64,000 nt of DNA from JAAZMI01 sp050948785 (GTDB lineage: Bacteria > Bacillota > Dethiobacteria > DTU022 > UBA8154), in the NCBI GenBank assembly GCA_050948785.1, contig JBMNEM010000010.1, forward strand, positions 1-64,000. The letters are read 5' to 3'. The notes under the pieces were generated by a model that saw only the letters and a program-made list of their open reading frames with translations, did no database searches and was not told where the DNA came from. Both the position numbers and the translations under genes were made by a program. Below, in pieces: positions 9,568-18,231 of the stretch (positions are counted from its first letter, which is position 1; each line of letters starts with the position of its first letter).

Positions 9568-9929
9568 TGAAGAAGGTACGGGTAGTCAATCTTTCCCAGG
9601 AAACCGTTATTTTGCAGGAGGCGGCGGTAGCCAATACTTTTCTACAGCGCTTCAAGGGTCTTTTGGGGCGCAAATGCCTCCCTCCGGGGCAGGGCCTGAT
9701 CATTGAGCCCTGCCAGGCGGTGCATACCTGCGGGATGGCTTTCTCCCTGGATGTCGCTTTTGTGGACCGGGAAAATCGCATCTGTTACCTGCTTGAGGGG
9801 ATGGCCCCTTATCGCCTCAGCCCGGTAATCAAAAAAGCGGGCTACGTGATTGAAGCCACAGCGGGTACTTTCCGGCAAACACAAACGCGGTGCGGTGATA
9901 CAGTAAAGCTGGAGGAGCTTACAGATTAG
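9564..9929 (+). CDS. DUF192 family protein
   Basis: DUF192 protein, 121 aa. The family pattern is visible: FKGLLGRKCLPPGQGLIIEP, then VHTCGMAFSLDVAFVD, and a C-terminal IEATAGTF stretch. The biochemical function of DUF192 is not established. The family is often found beside Tad pilus genes, as here. It overlaps the stop of the VWA gene (ATGA) and has a good ribosome site (GGAAGGAAA), so it is the last gene of the Tad transcription unit. Confidence 0.85.
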   Translation: MMKKVRVVNLSQETVILQEAAVANTFLQRFKGLLGRKCLPPGQGLIIEPCQAVHTCGMAFSLDVAFVDRENRICYLLEGMAPYRLSPVIKKAGYVIEATAGTFRQTQTRCGDTVKLEELTD

Positions 9930-10090
9930 TTTCGCATCGCATACTGTTTTCGTGCAGCGCGCGCGTATGCGCAGCGCTTGTATTCTCAGCGCGTGCTGCC
10001 GGCTTTTCGGCGCGTGCAGATGCCGCAAGCCGGCAAGCTGCTTTCAAGCCGGTGAGGAATCAATATCAAAATTTTTAGGAGGGCCGGCAG
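9930..10090 (+). repeat. GC-rich inverted repeats between DUF192 gene and next gene
   Basis: This 161-bp spacer is rich in GCGC/CAGCGC words and contains a strong hairpin: GCCGGCTT at 9998-10005 pairs with AAGCCGGC at 10027-10034, with an inner CGGC/GCCG pair. A third AAGCCGG copy follows at about 10046. There is no T-run on the + strand, so it is not a classical terminator. It may be a folded mRNA processing site or a bacterial interspersed repeat. The ribosome site AGGAGGG for the next gene is at its end. Confidence 0.5.
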
Positions 10091-11506
10091 TTGACGTCTA
10101 AAGGGTCGTATCCAGGGAAAAAGTGGGGCATACTTTACATTTTGGGGTGTACGCTGCTAGTTGTTGTGGGGTCGCTGTGGGTGGCGGATCCTGATGTTTT
10201 TTGGCATCTTAAGATCGGGGAATGGATCTTTTGGCAGCGGGCCGTTCCCCGGACAGATATTTACTCCTGGAGTGTCTATGGACAACCCTGGATCGCTCAC
10301 CAGTGGCTCTGGGAAGTGCTTATCTACTCCTTGCACCGCTATGCCGGAATTCTCGGCCTGTGGTGCCTGGCCTTTTTAATGATTTTTCTCACCGGCCTGC
10401 TGTTGAAAAGAGGTCTGCTGGCGAGGGGTGTTGCCTTGGGGAACGCTTCGGCAGCTGGGGCAATGGCTCCTTTGCTGCTCATCGGCTGGCTGAAACCCTG
10501 GCCACAGGCGGGGGTTTACGCCTTGTTTTCTGCTTATCTCTTTCTTTCGCTGCGCGATCGCTGGGGTTGGAAGGAAGTTTTATCTGCAGCAGGGTTGGGT
10601 CTGCTCTGGGGTAATATCCATTCCACGGCCCTCATGTTTCCTTTGCTTCTGCTAGCGGAAACAATCTGGAGTTTTATTTTTTATCCGGAAAAAAGAAAAA
10701 CGGTCCGCTTGCGGCTGGCGGCGGCCGGGGCTGCCGCCATAGCCACCCTGCTCAACCCGCACGGCCTGCAACTCTGGGCTTATGCTGTCAGGGAGGGATT
10801 ATTGTCGCAGCAGTACCGTGAAAATATTTACAGCTGGATGCCTTACGTTTTTGGTTTTAATATCCTGACGCCGATTTTTTTTATCTCGATCATCATTCTT
10901 TTTATGGCCGTGCGGCAGGGGCAGGAAAAGGAGTTGGCCTTTGTGCGGGCAGCCGGTTTTTGGATCCTGGCGCTGATGTCCAGAATCTATGCGCCGTACG
11001 CTGTGTTGAGCACCGCAGCTTTGCTGGGCCTGCTTACTTTCAAGTTGACAGCCGAGGGTCTCAAGCGCCTGGCCATTCTAGCCCTTGCTGCCGGGCTGGT
11101 GCTCCTTCCTGTCAGGGGGGTACCTCCCGATCTGGAAACCGTGGCCCGGAAGGGGGAGTATCCTGTCGAGGCCGTGCATTTAATCAAGCAGCGGGGTTAT
11201 GAAAATGTATTTAACGATCACGGGTGGGGCGGTTATCTGCTCTGGAAAGAAGTCCCGGTTTATATTGACGGCCGCAATGATGTTTACGGTGAACTTCTAA
11301 CTGATTTTCTTCATTTACACCAGACGGAGAAGCCCTTGGGCCAGGTGTTGGCCGAAAAAGGAGCCCGCACAGTCCTGACGGGTGTGAATAGCACAAGGGA
11401 CCTGGCCCTAAGAGAGTCCTTGCTTTGGCAGAGAGTTTACCGGGATGAAGATGCCGTGGTTTACATATTAAGAGAAAAATTTGCAGGAAATAATGCCGGC
11501 AATTAG
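10091..11506 (+). CDS. Polytopic membrane protein, GT-C glycosyltransferase-like
   Basis: 471-aa protein with about ten predicted hydrophobic helices. The first outer loop has DPDVFWHLKIGEWIFW and TDIYSWSVYGQPW, a pattern seen in large families of uncharacterised membrane proteins resembling GT-C (dolichyl/undecaprenyl-phosphate-sugar using) glycosyltransferases. The soluble C-terminal part (about 370-471) includes FNDHGWGGYLLWK and VYIDGRNDVYG. TTG start behind AGGAGGG. It lies between the Tad cluster and pilT. A role in glycosylating pilus or cell-surface proteins is possible but unproven. Confidence 0.6.
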   Translation: MTSKGSYPGKKWGILYILGCTLLVVVGSLWVADPDVFWHLKIGEWIFWQRAVPRTDIYSWSVYGQPWIAHQWLWEVLIYSLHRYAGILGLWCLAFLMIFLTGLLLKRGLLARGVALGNASAAGAMAPLLLIGWLKPWPQAGVYALFSAYLFLSLRDRWGWKEVLSAAGLGLLWGNIHSTALMFPLLLLAETIWSFIFYPEKRKTVRLRLAAAGAAAIATLLNPHGLQLWAYAVREGLLSQQYRENIYSWMPYVFGFNILTPIFFISIIILFMAVRQGQEKELAFVRAAGFWILALMSRIYAPYAVLSTAALLGLLTFKLTAEGLKRLAILALAAGLVLLPVRGVPPDLETVARKGEYPVEAVHLIKQRGYENVFNDHGWGGYLLWKEVPVYIDGRNDVYGELLTDFLHLHQTEKPLGQVLAEKGARTVLTGVNSTRDLALRESLLWQRVYRDEDAVVYILREKFAGNNAGN

Positions 11507-11599
11507 AATAACTAAACTGATAACCAAATTACTTACCTGTTGTGCGTGAGACGTGGTCCCGGGATAAATTTTTAAGTGAAGTGGAGGTGGGCAATCAAG

Positions 11600-12688
11600 A
11601 TGAATATTAATGATCTCTTGCAACAGGCTATGGAGCGGGGAGCTTCCGATCTGCACATTACTGTCGGGGTGCCGCCGACAATCAGGTTGGACAGCCTTTT
11701 AATATCTTTAACGGATATGCCGCTCAAGCCGGAAAATACACGCGAGTTGGTGAAGCAAATCCTGCAGGAAAAGACCGGTTTTTTAGAAGAAAAAGGGGAA
11801 ATGGATTTTTCCTATAGCTGCCCGGGAATGGGGCGTTTTCGTGTCAACGTTTTTCAGCAAAGAGGGACAATTGGCATGGCCATCCGGATTATCAATAAAA
11901 AGGTTCCCCCTATGTCCGCCCTGGGACTGCCCGATATTGTAACGCGGCTGACTTTACGTTCAAAAGGCCTCATTCTGGTTGCCGGGCCGGCGGGCAGCGG
12001 TAAAACCACCACACTGGCGGCGATGGTCAATTTGATTAATATGGAAAGACAGTGTCACATTATCACCCTGGAGGACCCCATCGAGTATCTGCACAGCCAT
12101 AAAAAAAGCATAATTAATCAGAGGGAAATCGGTTCAGACAGCGAATCTTTTCCAACCGCCCTGCGGGCCGCGCTGCGCCAGGATCCTGATGTGATCATGG
12201 TGGGGGAAATGAAAGATCCGGAGACTATTTCCCTTGCCCTTACCGCAGCCGAAATGGGACACCTGGTTTTGGCTTCACTGCACACGCTGGATGCTCCCCA
12301 GACCATCAACCGCATTATCGATGTTTTTCCTCCAACCCAGCAGGAACAGCTCTATGTGCAGCTGGCCGATACCCTGGTGGGGATTATTGCGCAGCGTCTT
12401 CTACCCCGCAAGGATGGGCAGGGCAGGGTGGCCGCGGTGGAATTTTTAGCGGTTACCCCGGTGGTACGCAACCTGATCCGTGAAGGTAAGATCCACCAGC
12501 TCTATATGACGATGCAAACCGGGGCCAAGTCCGGAATGCGGACGATGGATAATCACTTGCAGCACCTTTATTTGCAGGGACTGATCAAAGCGGAGGATGC
12601 CATGGAAAATGCCGCAGACCGGACCTCCATGTCCCGTTTCATGAATCTGACCGTGGCCAGGAACAGTGCGGAGGAGCCCTTGTTTTAA
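11600..12688 (+). CDS. pilT: Type IV pilus retraction ATPase PilT
   Basis: PilT-family twitching-motility ATPase, 362 aa. Visible are the N-terminal ASDLHITVGVPP segment, Walker A GPAGSGKTTTLAAM, the Asp box TLEDPIEYLH, Walker B DPDVIMVGEMKDPETI and the His box LASLHTLDAPQTI. It powers pilus retraction in the cytoplasm. ATG 11600 is chosen over an upstream GTG because GGAGGTGGG precedes it. It is detached from the main type IV pilus cluster (26.7-33 kb) by about 14 kb of unrelated genes. Confidence 0.93.
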   Translation: MNINDLLQQAMERGASDLHITVGVPPTIRLDSLLISLTDMPLKPENTRELVKQILQEKTGFLEEKGEMDFSYSCPGMGRFRVNVFQQRGTIGMAIRIINKKVPPMSALGLPDIVTRLTLRSKGLILVAGPAGSGKTTTLAAMVNLINMERQCHIITLEDPIEYLHSHKKSIINQREIGSDSESFPTALRAALRQDPDVIMVGEMKDPETISLALTAAEMGHLVLASLHTLDAPQTINRIIDVFPPTQQEQLYVQLADTLVGIIAQRLLPRKDGQGRVAAVEFLAVTPVVRNLIREGKIHQLYMTMQTGAKSGMRTMDNHLQHLYLQGLIKAEDAMENAADRTSMSRFMNLTVARNSAEEPLF

Positions 12689-12795
12689 CGACTTGTCCCG
12701 GCAATCTCCTGCTTTTAAGCTACCTTGCTACAAACCGTCGGGCAAACACTATTTTCGGGATAGACCCCGATGAAGCTTTTTTGCTGAAGGACCAA

Positions 12796-12836
12796 GCCTG
12801 CCAGTGGAGCAGTTTGCCACCGGAGGGCTTTTTTTC
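12796..12836 (+). terminator. Probable terminator after pilT
   Basis: An imperfect hairpin (GCC.GCCAGTGG pairing with CCACCGG.GGGC, with mismatches) is followed by seven Ts. It lies about 110 bp after the pilT stop and just before the promoter-like element of the next gene. Confidence 0.5.
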
Positions 12837-12851
12837 TTGAGGGACAGGTGG

Positions 12852-12857
12852 TATAAT
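12852..12857 (+). promoter_or_regulatory. -10 element (TATAAT) upstream of apgM
   Basis: A perfect TATAAT lies 60 bp before the apgM start. No good -35 hexamer is seen at the usual distance. It suggests that apgM has its own promoter after the preceding terminator, and it argues against translation starting at ATG 12866, which would be nearly leaderless. Confidence 0.45.
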
Positions 12858-12916
12858 TTCTGTAAATGCTCCTTGAGGATGAGCAGAATCAGCAAAAGAG
12901 GGGAAGGGATTCTACT

Positions 12917-14122
12917 TTGAAATATATTGTGATCCTGGGAGATGGTATGCCGGATGAGCATCTGGAGGAACTGGGGGGAAAGACGCCTCTGCAGTATGCC
13001 CGGACTCCCCGGCTGGATCAGCTGGCCCGCTGCGGCGAGGTAGGCCTGGTGCGGACCGTGCCGCCGGGGATGCCGGCAGGGAGTGATGTGGCCAACCTTT
13101 CAGTGTTGGGGTATGATCCGGAAAAATACTATACGGGGCGTTCCCCTCTGGAAGCGGCCTCCATGGGTGTGGAGCTGGCCGCAGGTGATCTGGCCTTTCG
13201 CTGCAACCTGGTGACGCTTTCCGGGGAGGAGCCTTATGAGGAGCGAAGTATGCTGGATTATAGTGCCGGCGAAATCAGCACCGCGGAGGCCGGAGAGCTT
13301 CTGGTCGCGGTTGAGCAAAGCCTGGGCAATGAAATCTTTCATTTCCATGCCGGGGTGAGCTATCGGCATCTCCTGGTCTGGAGGGGAGGCCCCGTCGGTT
13401 TTGAGCTGACGCCGCCCCACGATATTACGGGGCGGAAAATTGCCGACTATCTGCCCCGGGGAGAAAAAAGCCGCATATTAAGGGAATTTATGCAAAAAAG
13501 CAGCACTTTCTTATCCGGCCATCCCGTAAATAAGGAGCGCCTGGCCAAAGGGCTGCGGCCGGCAAATTCCATCTGGTTGTGGGGAGAGGGCCAAAAACCC
13601 CGGCTGGATAGTTTCGCGGCAAAATATGGCCTGAAGGGTGCAGTGGTTTCCGCTGTAGATCTGGTCAAAGGCCTGGGATTGCTGGCCGGCTTAAAGGTCG
13701 TGGAGATCCCCGGCGCGACGGGAAATATCCATACTGATTTTAAAGGCAAAGCCCAGGGTGCTCTCAAAGCGTTGCAGGAAGGCTGTGATTTTGTTTTTGT
13801 TCACGTGGAGGCTCCCGATGAAGCCGGCCACCAGGGGGATCGGGAGGTTAAAGTGCGGGCCATTGAAGAGATCGATGCCCAAGTCATCGGGGAGATGCTC
13901 CGCGGGCTGGAAGAATTTCCGGATTACAGGCTGATGGTTTTGGCGGATCATCCCACTCCCCTGCGCTTACGCACCCATACGGCGGAACCTGTGCCATTTT
14001 GTATCTATAAAAAAGGTGACGGCATAAAAAATCCACAGGGCGAGTTCAGCGAAAGTTTTGCTACCGAAGGAACTTATATCCAAAAAGGCCACACTTTAAT
14101 GGACCATTTTTTTGGCAGGTAA
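12917..14122 (+). CDS. apgM: Cofactor-independent phosphoglycerate mutase (archaeal-type ApgM)
   Basis: 401-aa enzyme of the alkaline-phosphatase superfamily that interconverts 2- and 3-phosphoglycerate in glycolysis/gluconeogenesis. Family signs are ILGDGMPDEHLEELGGKTPL at the N-terminus (metal-binding Asp), GSDVANLSVLGYDP with the active-site Ser, and C-terminal HVEAPDEAGHQGD and LADHPTPLRLRTHT metal-ligand motifs. TTG 12917 is chosen because GAGGGGAAGGGA precedes it and the conserved N-terminus follows at once. Length is normal for the archaeal type (about 400 aa). Confidence 0.93.
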   Translation: MKYIVILGDGMPDEHLEELGGKTPLQYARTPRLDQLARCGEVGLVRTVPPGMPAGSDVANLSVLGYDPEKYYTGRSPLEAASMGVELAAGDLAFRCNLVTLSGEEPYEERSMLDYSAGEISTAEAGELLVAVEQSLGNEIFHFHAGVSYRHLLVWRGGPVGFELTPPHDITGRKIADYLPRGEKSRILREFMQKSSTFLSGHPVNKERLAKGLRPANSIWLWGEGQKPRLDSFAAKYGLKGAVVSAVDLVKGLGLLAGLKVVEIPGATGNIHTDFKGKAQGALKALQEGCDFVFVHVEAPDEAGHQGDREVKVRAIEEIDAQVIGEMLRGLEEFPDYRLMVLADHPTPLRLRTHTAEPVPFCIYKKGDGIKNPQGEFSESFATEGTYIQKGHTLMDHFFGR

Positions 14123-14186
14123 GGCAGGGAAAAAGCAGGCTTAGGAATGGTTTTCTACAGGTAAAACGCAGAAAACAAAAAAGAAG

Positions 14187-14367
14187 TTGAAGATTTTGTT
14201 GGAGAATCCGCGGCATCCTTCTTTAAGAACTAAAAAGATCAAGGGGCAGAAAAGTATTTTTGAAGCAAGTATTACTATGGGTATGAGAATTACCTGGCAA
14301 TAATTTTGAGGATGACATACTGCTTAGAAATATTGGAGAGCATGATCAAGCATTGAAAGATCCTTAA
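14187..14367 (+). pseudogene. Decayed RelE-like toxin gene remnant
   Basis: Read from 14187, the frame gives LKILLENPRHPSLRTKK followed by IFEASITMGMRITWQ. After a single-frame shift near 14305-14315 it gives FEDDILLRNIGEHDQALKDP and then stop. This matches the middle and C-terminal layout of RelE/YafQ-type mRNA-interferase toxins (NP.HPSLR, then IFEASI..YRI.W, then ILLR.IG.HD). The first 25-30 residues, including any start codon, are missing, and no antitoxin gene is present. It therefore appears to be a truncated, frameshifted relic filling the gap between apgM and addB. The rest of 14123-14468 holds only the addB ribosome site (AAGGGGAG). Confidence 0.6.
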
Positions 14368-14468
14368 GATGCCTTTTCACCTTTGAAATAATGATCCGGT
14401 CAAAGCTTTAAAGGCAAAAATGACTTTTCAACTGATCACCAAAGGTTATTCCTAAGGGGAGTGTCTCT

Positions 14469-17400
14469 ATGGGTTTGCGGCTTGTTTTGGGCCGGGCCGG
14501 CATGGGCAAGAGCAGGTTTTGCCGGCAGGAGATCGCTGCGGAGTTAAGGAAAAATCCGGCGGGGTTCCCGCTTCTTTATATCGTACCGGAGCAGGCCACT
14601 TTCCAGGCGGAGTATGCTCTGTTTGCCGCTTCCGGGTTGGGCGGGGCTATGCGGGCGCAGGTACTCAGCTTTCGCCGCCTGGCCTGGAAAGTGCTGCAAG
14701 AAGTCGGAGGGGGCAAACGCCTTTTTATTGATGATCTGGGTAAAGGTATGGTTTTGCGCAAAGTGCTGGAAAAGCACCGCTCTGAACTGAGGGTTTTCAA
14801 GCATGCCGGTGAACAGGGCGGGGTGCTGGAAAATCTTGTGGAGTTATCCAACGAGTTGAAGCGTGCCGGGATTACAGTTTCGCAGTTTAAGCAAACTTAT
14901 GATCAGCGTGTAAAGGCCGGGAAAGATCTACCGGCTTTATTTAAGGAAAAAGTTAGCGATTTGCTCCTCATCCTGGCGGCAGCAGCAGGGGAATTGGGCG
15001 ACCAGTATCTGGATGCCGAAGATTATTTAGATTTACTGGCCGTGCAGGCCGCGCACTCCTCTCTTTTAAAAGGGGCCGCGCTCTGGGTGGATGGTTTTGA
15101 TCACTTTACCAACCAGGAGTATGCCGTGCTCACAGAGCTTTTCAAATTTTCCCGGGGGGTGACGGTGTCTCTTTGCCTCGACCGTGAGCGCTCACCGGGC
15201 GAGCAGCCGGATGAGCTGGATCCTTTTTACCCCACGGCCTTGACTTATCAGAAGCTGTTGCACCTGGCCAAAGCCTGCCGTGTTCCCGTGGAAAAAATCT
15301 TCCTCCGGGAGCGCCGGCGATCCCGCTTTTATGGCCGGCCGGGGCTGGCTCATTTAGAGCGGAACTTATTTCATTACCCGGTAAAGGCTTACCGGGGAAA
15401 ACCCGGCTCTCTTTATTTGGCGGCAGCTCCCAACCGACGCTGTGAGGTGGAATCCCTGGCCCGGGAGATTATCCGGCGTGTCCGGGACGAAGGATATCGC
15501 TGGCGGGATATGGCAGTAATCAGCAGCAGCCTGGACGACTACCGGGATATCGTCGCCACAATTTTCAGTGATTATGATATTCCTTTTTTTCTCGACCAAA
15601 AGCGCTCCGTCATTCATCACCCCCTGGTTGAATTTATCCGCTCCGCCCTGGAGATAATCAACCGCAACTGGCGTTATAGTGCTGTTTTTCGCTGTTTTAA
15701 GACCGAGTTTCTCTTCCCCCTGACCAGGGACAAAACGGTGCAGCAAAAGTGGCGGGAGAGAACAGATCAGCTGGAGAATTATGTGCTGGCTTTTGGTATA
15801 CAGGGGGGACTCTGGCGTTCGGTGGAGCCCTGGAGATTTTTGGCGCGGGATACTCTGGATTCTCCGGAAGAGCAGACAGAAGAGGGGAAACTTTCATCCG
15901 GGGAGGCAGCTTACCTGCAGCTGCTCCAGATCACGCGGCAAAAGCTCAGCGGGCCGCTGCTCCGTTTGGAGGAAAAGTTTAAAGCCGCGAAGACGGTTAA
16001 AGAGAAGACGGCTGCCCTGTACGAGCTGCTGACGGAGGCCGGCGCCTGGGAACGCCTTGAACTCTGGAGCAGGGATGCTCTGGAAAGGGGAGATCCGGAA
16101 AGGGCCCGGGAACACCTGCAGGTTTACAAAGGGGTCATCGCTCTCTTTGACCAGTTGGTGGAGATCATGGGGGAAGAAAAGATCCCCGGGGCTCTTTATG
16201 CACGGCTGGTGGAAACGGGGCTGGAGAGCCTGCGCCTGGGTTTGGTACCCCCTTCCCTGGACCAGGTTTTTGTGGGAGATCTGGAGAGAAGCAGGCCCGG
16301 CCCGGTGAAATTTGCTTATCTTTTGGGGGCAAATGATGGCTTGCTGCCCGCCCCTCCCCGGGAGGACGGTATTTTTTCCGATGAAGAGCGGGAGATCGCC
16401 GGCGGGTGGGGGCTGGAGCTGGGGGCCGGGGGACGCCGCCGCCTGCTGGACGAGCAGTTCCTTATCTATATGGCCTTGACCCGGACTACAGACGGTTTGT
16501 GGGTCAGCTATCCCCTGGCTGATGAGGAAGGCCGGGCGCTGCTACCCTCTTTGCTGATCATGCATTTAAAGGAGCTTTTCCCCTTTCTGAAGGAGGAGCT
16601 GCTGGCAATGGAGCCCTGTAGCGGTGATGCCGCCGATGGCGCAGGCGCCCCGGAGCGCGACGCCGAAGTTTTACTGTCCTATGTGGCCCACCCCCGCCGG
16701 ACTCTTTCGCACCTGGCGGTGCAGCTCAGCCGTTGGAAGAAGGGTACGGCCCTGCATCCTTTTTGGTGGGATGTTTATAACTGGTATGCCGCTGAAAAAA
16801 CCTGGCGCGCCGAGGCGGGGAAGCTGTTGGGTGGGGTTTTTTACCGGAACAGGGAGGAACCACTGCGCGCTGCAACCAGCCGGCTGCTTTACGGGTCGCA
16901 GCTGCAGGCCAGCGTTTCACGTCTGGAGACGTTCCGGGCCTGCCCTTTTGCACATTTTGTGACTTATGGCCTGCGCCTGCGGGAGCGGCCGGTCTATCGC
17001 CTGGAGGCGCCGGATATCGGGCGTTTTTTCCACGCGGTTCTGCGCAATTTCACCCTTTTCTTGCAGGAAAAAGGCCTCGCATGGGGAGAGCTCAGCAAGG
17101 AGGGGTGCCTGCAGCTGGTCGCGGCAGAGGTTGAACGGCTGGCGCCCAAGCTGCAGCAGGAGATCCTGCTCAGTTCCGGGCGTTATCGTTACCTGGCCGG
17201 GAAACTCAAAGATACGGTGGGCGAGGCGGCCCTGATCCTGGGGGAGCAGGACCGGTGCAGCAGCTTTAAGCCTGTGGGGGTGGAGCTTTTCTTTGGAAGT
17301 GGGGGAGCTCTCCCCGGAGTGGGCCTGGAGCTGGATGACGGCTGCCGGATGGAGCTGATCGGGCGTATCGACCGCGTGGACCTGGCCTATGATCAAGAGG

Positions 17401-18023
17401 GCAGAGCTTACATACGTGTGATTGACTACAAATCAGGGCGCACCGGATTTAATCTGGCGGAGGTCTACCACGGGCTTGCTCTGCAGCTGTTTACTTATTT
17501 GGATGTTGTTTTGCTTTATGCTCCGGAGTGGCTGCAGGTGGAAGCCCTGCCGGGCGGCATTCTTTATTTTCGGGTACACGCCCCCTTGATCCGTGCGCCG
17601 CGCCTGCTGCCCCCGGAGGAAATTGAAAAAGAGATCCGCAAGCGCTACAAGATGAAAGGAATGATCCTCCAGGATGTAGAGGTTGCCCGCCTCATGGACA
17701 GTTCCCTGCAAACGGGGCACTCCGCGATCATCCCCGTGGGGCTGACTAAAGAAGGCGGTTTTTACCGCAATTCGGTAACTTTTAACGCGGAGCGCTATAC
17801 CCTGCTGCGGGAGTATCTGCGCCGGCTGATCAAAACAACGGCGCAGGCCATCACCAGGGGGGAAGTAGCTATTACCCCTTACCGCCTGGGTAAAAACAAG
17901 GCCTGCACCTACTGCCCCCACCGGGCAATCTGCCAGTTTGATCTGGCGCTGGCGGAAAACGATTATCGCCTGCTCAAGAACGAACCTGCGGAAAAAATCT
18001 GGCCTGAACTGGAAAAGGGATAA
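14469..18023 (+). CDS. addB: ATP-dependent helicase/nuclease subunit AddB
   Basis: AddB, 1184 aa, partner of AddA in the RecBCD-equivalent complex that processes double-strand breaks and responds to Chi. It has an N-terminal Walker A (GRAGMGKSR). The C-terminal nuclease domain shows GRIDRVDLA and VIDYKSG. The [4Fe-4S] cluster ligands are visible as Cys825 (FRACPF) and Cys1146/1149/1155 (ACTYCPHRAIC), all conserved. ATG follows AAGGGGAG. Length is typical. addA follows after about 200 bp. Confidence 0.96.
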   Translation: MGLRLVLGRAGMGKSRFCRQEIAAELRKNPAGFPLLYIVPEQATFQAEYALFAASGLGGAMRAQVLSFRRLAWKVLQEVGGGKRLFIDDLGKGMVLRKVLEKHRSELRVFKHAGEQGGVLENLVELSNELKRAGITVSQFKQTYDQRVKAGKDLPALFKEKVSDLLLILAAAAGELGDQYLDAEDYLDLLAVQAAHSSLLKGAALWVDGFDHFTNQEYAVLTELFKFSRGVTVSLCLDRERSPGEQPDELDPFYPTALTYQKLLHLAKACRVPVEKIFLRERRRSRFYGRPGLAHLERNLFHYPVKAYRGKPGSLYLAAAPNRRCEVESLAREIIRRVRDEGYRWRDMAVISSSLDDYRDIVATIFSDYDIPFFLDQKRSVIHHPLVEFIRSALEIINRNWRYSAVFRCFKTEFLFPLTRDKTVQQKWRERTDQLENYVLAFGIQGGLWRSVEPWRFLARDTLDSPEEQTEEGKLSSGEAAYLQLLQITRQKLSGPLLRLEEKFKAAKTVKEKTAALYELLTEAGAWERLELWSRDALERGDPERAREHLQVYKGVIALFDQLVEIMGEEKIPGALYARLVETGLESLRLGLVPPSLDQVFVGDLERSRPGPVKFAYLLGANDGLLPAPPREDGIFSDEEREIAGGWGLELGAGGRRRLLDEQFLIYMALTRTTDGLWVSYPLADEEGRALLPSLLIMHLKELFPFLKEELLAMEPCSGDAADGAGAPERDAEVLLSYVAHPRRTLSHLAVQLSRWKKGTALHPFWWDVYNWYAAEKTWRAEAGKLLGGVFYRNREEPLRAATSRLLYGSQLQASVSRLETFRACPFAHFVTYGLRLRERPVYRLEAPDIGRFFHAVLRNFTLFLQEKGLAWGELSKEGCLQLVAAEVERLAPKLQQEILLSSGRYRYLAGKLKDTVGEAALILGEQDRCSSFKPVGVELFFGSGGALPGVGLELDDGCRMELIGRIDRVDLAYDQEGRAYIRVIDYKSGRTGFNLAEVYHGLALQLFTYLDVVLLYAPEWLQVEALPGGILYFRVHAPLIRAPRLLPPEEIEKEIRKRYKMKGMILQDVEVARLMDSSLQTGHSAIIPVGLTKEGGFYRNSVTFNAERYTLLREYLRRLIKTTAQAITRGEVAITPYRLGKNKACTYCPHRAICQFDLALAENDYRLLKNEPAEKIWPELEKG

Positions 18024-18045
18024 TGAAAAAGGAATAACGTTACAA

Positions 18046-18090
18046 CGAAATATCTAAGATTTTTCACCACGTTCAAAGTGACATAGAATA
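18046..18090 (+). repeat. Degenerate interspersed repeat-like segment
   Basis: The spacer between addB and addA contains a segment (CTAAGATTTTTCACC, then ACGTTCAAAGTGACA) resembling the common dispersed element that translates as CHPERSEGS or VTLN.VK.L in spurious ORFs of many bacteria; the reverse frame here reads VTLNVVKNLRYF. It is a single copy in this window, so identification rests on recall of the pattern. Confidence 0.35.
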
Positions 18091-18231
18091 TAGGATAGCA
18101 GATTTTAACATATCTGACCGTGTGAAAATACATCTTTTGAGTTCCTGTCATTTACGCTGTCAAATACAATCTTTCACTGTAGTGATAAGTAAAAGGGAAA
18201 AAAGAGGCCGGGGAGCAAGGAGGGGAGCACA

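Noticed and set aside
17963..18151. Minus-strand ORF of 62 codons after addB
   Set aside because: It runs over an interspersed repeat-like segment that gives similar spurious ORFs in many genomes.
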